Of a stretch of 64,000 bases of DNA, positions 59,331 to 64,000 are shown one piece after another. The stretch covers positions 58,178,318 to 58,242,317 of the forward strand of contig NW_026262593.1 in assembly GCF_021869535.1 (NCBI RefSeq). The letters are read 5' to 3'. The position numbers were made by a program, and so were the translations under genes. Within the stretch, counting starts at the first letter, position 1, and the number at the start of each line of letters is the position of its first letter. The DNA comes from Mytilus californianus (Eukaryota > Mollusca > Bivalvia > Mytilida > Mytilidae). The notes below the pieces were generated by a model that was not told where the DNA came from, did not search any database, and saw only the letters and a list, made by a program, of their open reading frames with translations.

Positions 59331-62300
59331 ATTATCTTTTGCAACGTCAATTTTACAACGTGTTATCACCAATAATTTTTATAAAGATTAGATATATTCT
59401 TTCCTAAAATTGACGAACTTTATCCTGCAATCGACCTTTCAACTATACAAATACAGGCAGACAGATAACATGAAGCGATAAACGTATAGTACACGTTAAT
59501 AGTTTCCTATTATCCCGCTTCTGTTGTGAGCGAACGGTTATATTCAAATTACTGATTACGTCACACGCTATCCGCGTTTTAGTCATGCTGTTTTCATTGA
59601 AAAACAAAATACAACGGTTGGGAAGTAACAAAAACTATATGTTTAAGTGTGAATATTTTATACAGGATAAAGAAATATTCCTACATTGTAGGGAAATATA
59701 AAATGTATTTGTACTCGCTATGAAGCAGATGTCCGAATACTGTATATGTATCTAAAACCACCGAAGTTCACCATGTTTTGATTTTTTAGATACATTTAGA
59801 GTATCAAACGTGTCTAGATTGACTCATTGTTCATAAGTGTGTAAGTGTTTTTATTTCCTCATTTAATTTGCGCAGAAAATAACCATGTGAATCAAAGTTT
59901 ACTGATGGTATTATTAGATATCTAGTTTTGCGCACTAACAATCCTTAATATACTTTCAAATTTCCAAACATGCCATTATCATTTCCCAAGAACAAGAGTG
60001 TTATGGAATTAAACAAGTAAAACATGCTCATGAGTGGTGTTAATGCATATACATGCAGGTGTTAAATGTTACATCCATAAAACGTTCTATTTAAGGCATT
60101 ATGTTATTTAAATAAACTTTACAATGTTTCAACATTTTAAAATGTGGCTAAAGACTTAACTTGAAATTCTTTCTTTGAAATTCTGTCCATCTTCATAAGC
60201 GTGTGAGTAACATCTTTTTATAATCGCTTGGTCTGTACCGCTGCTGATAAGCTATAATGCGACAAATTACAAATGCCTCGGTTTTAGCATGATTTCGAAT
60301 AATACATCGCCTCTGTATCTTTTACAGGTCATTGAATTATAGGATTGTCATAAATTTACAGTTGCAATTCCTTCACATAAATACTATCTTACACTGATTG
60401 CCATTCTCTTGGTCCAAAAACGAACTGCATAATCAAATTAAAAAAAGTTTTAATGTAACTGTGTGATTATCATAATGCAAATATGTCAATAAACTAAATA
60501 TTGCATACTAATGGAGAATTAATGATATGATTGTTCTTTTTAAGAGTACAAAAGTCTTTTCTTAATGGCACATGGATAAGCAAAATCCTAATTAGTTCGA
60601 CGAGCATGAATACAAATTAGTATAAAAATGACTAAATCTAAATCGGGTACAAATATATTTCATACGAATTTTAAGGTATTACAGACTTTTCACTGACCAA
60701 ATTATGCAAGACATTTAAAAGAGAAATACACATTGAAAAAAGGTAAAATATAAACAACAAAATCATTCAAATAGATAAAACCAATGAAACCAATAAATGT
60801 AGCTAGTATCGTGCCTACTACATGTTTTGTTTGCAGATTTAGTGAAACATTTATTGCCATTATGATCGGAAAGATACGACAGGTGGTTTCCTTTATTAAA
60901 ATATATTAACAAAAAGTATACAAATTAACTTACTCATTAGCATGTGGAACTTTAACAAAAAATAGATTTTGATTTTGGTTTGACCTAAAATTTACTGAAA
61001 TGAAAAATACTGATTGCGGTTACGTTTGATGTGGTCAAATTTAATTTGCGTATATATTATCTAATCCAGACCGGCTTTTTATTTGATATTACTTTGAATA
61101 TTATTGTTGCGCTGAATATATTTTAACATGGAAAGGATCTGTTTGTGATTAAAAGAACGTTTTATGAAAATACAGTCCATTGATTTAATTTGGGTATGAC
61201 CTTGACGAACCACTTAAACATAAATGATACAAGATTTTTGTTGTTAAAGATTCATATAATTTATTACAAAATAGATTGCATATCTAAACGAATAACTGTA
61301 AACATTGAATAATAGATAAACAGTTCATAAATTAACAGCACATCCGTAGTACATAACGATAAACAATTTATACAAATAAAGATGATTTTTAAATTTATTT
61401 CGACTTACGATCGTACGGTTCAAAAATGACTAATTTATTACCAGTAGTTAGTCAACTGAATATATTCATAGAACTGTTTCGAAAGTTAAAATCTTAATGG
61501 AAAGTACATCAACCAATATTATCAAAGTGCATTCTTTCTCTTTTATATTTTGCTAATCAAAAAGTATTTTGCTAATTCAAAAGCATTCAGAACGTTGTCT
61601 TTTATAGGGTGCTACCTTGAAAGAATATATACCTAAAATAGGAAGATAACTTCGCCTTACCCGTATATCCCTAATCAAGTGAAATTTGAATATGTGTATC
61701 CTTTTTGAGGGATAGCATTCTTAAACTTTTTATTCTGTTGTTTACTAAATCTTCATGGCACAGCACTCAAACTGTACACATTAAATTACAAAAGATGAAA
61801 GAAGACTTAAATTACATTCAGTTTCTTCTTCAATATTTTTCTATTTGTTTATTATGTATTTGAAGTCGGCAATCTGCCAGTCGTGTGTCAGGATGCAATT
61901 AAATAAAGCTTTGTACACTCTACGATGAAAACGACATTATCAAATAAAGGAAGAGAAATATACAGGCATAACCAACTTTTCAAATAAAATCAAATAATTA
62001 AAGCTTATCAATAAATTTACATAATGCTGAAAATAAACTGGGAAGATTACTTACCTAAAAAAGTAAGAAACTTAACCAAATATCTTTACAAAAACCATGT
62101 TATCTGGGTTCAGAATACTGCCTGTACTCTCCTTTTTTAATTCTTCTGTTTATGACAAAAGTAATTTGAATTCCATATCTGAATTCATTTTTATAGTGCA
62201 TTTTTTGTATATTATGTTCCTCGGTTAATCCAGATAAGTGGGTTGTGTAGCAGCGGATGGCATGGAATAGACTGCTAAAAATACTAATTCAACAAGGCTA

Positions 62301-63095
62301 CATTCAACTGGCATTTTACTCCCTCTCATACGTTCTTAGCATTGCATATCAATGAGAAATGTCCAATAGTATGACATAATTTTGTTCTTGAGTCTTTTAT
62401 TAGAGATCTTTGTGAACGAGTTATATCCCTTTGGCTTATATTACGCTTTACCAGGGCAGCAACTTGTGTTTGTCTTGTTAAGAGCCAGTCTACAATTGGC
62501 AAAAGAAAACAAGGGAAGAAGTGTGTAAAAGCAGAATCAAATCGGTAATTTGCAAATCGACTATTTGGTTAAATTGCCTTTTATCATTGACGTTTACCCC
62601 GCATTTTGATACTTCAAAACATCTATTTTATCTTGACTTTAATACGAAGAGTAGGCGAATACTATTACACGCTGTCCTATGAAAGAGATTTGTAATTAGA
62701 CAGGCATCTGAATATTTGAATCCAAATGGAAGCTATAAATAACAAAAAACGGAAATTGTTTAATTGATATTCTAATAATTTTTACAATTAACGACTATTC
62801 TTTTTATTATTTTTTTTATGCTTGCATAATGTATTGTAACGCCTTTGTGGCATATTGAAACTTATTGTCAATAATGTTAATAAATAATTACTGTTTTTAG
62901 AATAAGAATCTTAATTCATTTCGTTGATTAAATTACATGAGAAATCAAATCCTCTGCCTGGCATTTACCTTATTCCGTTTCCTGTTGTGGTTTCAAATAA
63001 AATGCCCATAGAAAAAATAGTGATTTCTTTAAGATATCAGCATAAAACAACCTAAATTTTGCAACTACTGAGACTATTTTACATTTCCATACTTT
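59331..63095. other. AT-rich region, nothing recognised
   Basis: The least structured part of the window: no frame above about 62 codons, no terminal inverted repeats and no known repeat family seen by eye. Confidence 0.4.
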
Positions 63096-63362
63096 TATTT
63101 ATTTATTAATTTTTTTGGTGTTTTAACGCCACTTTTAGGCGCCGCTTTTGGGCTATTTCGTGGCGGCCAGTTTTTATTGGTGGAGGAAGCCGGAGTGCCC
63201 GGAGAAAACCGCCGACCTTCGATAGGAAAACTGACAATCCTAGGCAATTAAGATTGGAGTCGAGTGCACCCGCACGAGCGGGGTTCGAACTCACAACCTC
63301 AGTGTTGACTGGCTAGTGATTACAGTAGTAACTGCTTAGAACACTCGGCCACCGAGGCCCCT
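63096..63362 (-). repeat. tRNA-derived SINE, copy 3 (best preserved)
   Basis: On the minus strand from 63362: GGCCTCGGTGGCCGAGTGTT (box A region), GAGTTCGAACCCC (box B), a body with TTGCCTAGGATTGTCAGTTT and GAAGGTCGGCGGTTTTCTCC, then AAAAGTGGCGTTAAAACACC and an A-rich AATAAATAAATAAA tail. Order and length match 43733-44012, but the tail motif differs. Polymerase III transcription is inferred from the two boxes. Confidence 0.88.
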
Positions 63363-63404
63363 CCATACTTTTATATACGTTTTGAAATCAATCTCATAAG
63401 TCGA

Positions 63405-63950
63405 AGACAAACTGACAACGTCGTGACAAAGAAAAAAAAACAACCAAACGAAAAACAACAGTCTACAAAACATAAGGTATAAAACTAAACACCAGAACCA
63501 AAACCCGGGAAGGGTGGGAGTCTCAGGTAAATAAACAAACATAGTTTGTCATATTTTGCATGTCTGGGACTTTTATAGTCGACTCTACGGTATGGGTTTT
63601 TCTCATTGTTGAAGGCCGTATGGCTGCCTATTATTGGTTACATCCACTTCATTTGAACTGTGGTGGATAGTTTCTCATGCGATATCATACCACATCTCCT
63701 TATTTTTATATAAGTAAATTACTGGTGCCTCGTATTCAGTGCAATTAATTAAGGGCGTTAAATACAAAATGGGCCGAAACGGATCAAATATCAGTATTAC
63801 CAAATGAATTTGTATTTATAAATACAATCAAATATATTAAACAGATAGAGAGACACCAAAGGAACAATCAAAAATCGAAGTCGAATCGAAGAAAAATAGA
63901 TTACCAAACAAATAATGGACACAAACACCACAATGCAAACCAAATAATAG
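63405..63950 (-). repeat. Cluster of dispersed repeat fragments at the right edge
   Basis: 63405-63540 is an RT-element 3' fragment (AACTGACAACGTCGTGAC). 63566-63700 is family T (GAAGGCCGTATGGCTGCCTA, CATACCACATCTCCTTATTT). 63843-63950 is another RT-element 3' fragment (GAGACACCAAAGGAACAATC). No gene is supported here. Confidence 0.6.
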
Positions 63951-64000
63951 GGTGCTTATGTATAAAGAATAGAGAAAATGGCAAATAAAATAACGAAAAG

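Noticed and set aside
1-64000. CRISPR array, operon or prophage
   Set aside because: No regularly spaced repeats with unique spacers and no prokaryotic-type gene order; the sequence is clearly animal nuclear DNA.

Overview
The window looks like a stretch of animal nuclear genome, most likely from a marine mussel (Mytilus-type bivalve). It is AT-rich, has almost no long open reading frames, and is packed with decayed transposable elements whose sequences I recognise as typical of mussels. The only cellular genes I can support are three B-box/NHL (TRIM-like) genes on the minus strand, and every copy carries at least one disabling change. I see no bacterial genes, no CRISPR array, no rRNA and no genuine tRNA gene.

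Layout. From 1 to about 28 kb the sequence is a direct tandem array of three related units, each led by one TRIM-like copy: unit 1 (about 1-6.3 kb, gene runs off the left edge), unit 2 (about 6.4-22.0 kb) and unit 3 (about 22.0-27.9 kb). Units 2 and 3 align through most of their spacers. Their differences are clean insertions in unit 2: a 274-bp MITE (12290-12563), a nested retroelement block (about 13742-17607), a gene-sized fragment of a retroelement C-terminus (10040-10684) and, at the unit 2/unit 3 border, a 3.3-kb element bounded by long inverted repeats (18741-22036). A short block before TRIM copy 2 (5650-6240) is repeated before copy 3 (18120-18575).

From 28 to 64 kb I find no cellular gene, only transposon fossils in unassigned AT-rich DNA. 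They are: RT-element pieces (33.7-34.35 kb, 37.3-38.15 kb); a 1386-bp Tc1-like element with both inverted ends and TA duplications (35274-36659); a mariner DD34D transposase relic (47.3-48.35 kb); three copies of a tRNA-derived SINE (4.0, 43.7 and 63.1 kb); two further MITEs (52002-52209 with TA ends, 58451-59048 with TTAA ends); a second hairpin-bounded, tandem-core element (52351-53770); a 63-bp tandem repeat (54.8-54.97 kb); and many short dispersed mussel repeats.

How the parts relate. The TRIM-like copies encode two B-boxes, a coiled coil and an NHL-type beta-propeller but no RING finger. The same 3' splice site lies upstream of each start codon, so the copies arose by DNA-level tandem duplication and not by retroposition. 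The array behaves like a birth-and-death cluster: copy 1 and copy 3 each have a one-base deletion in the linker before the coiled coil, and copy 2 has two nonsense codons and an in-frame deletion. All alignments were made by eye, so divergence values and copy boundaries are approximate.
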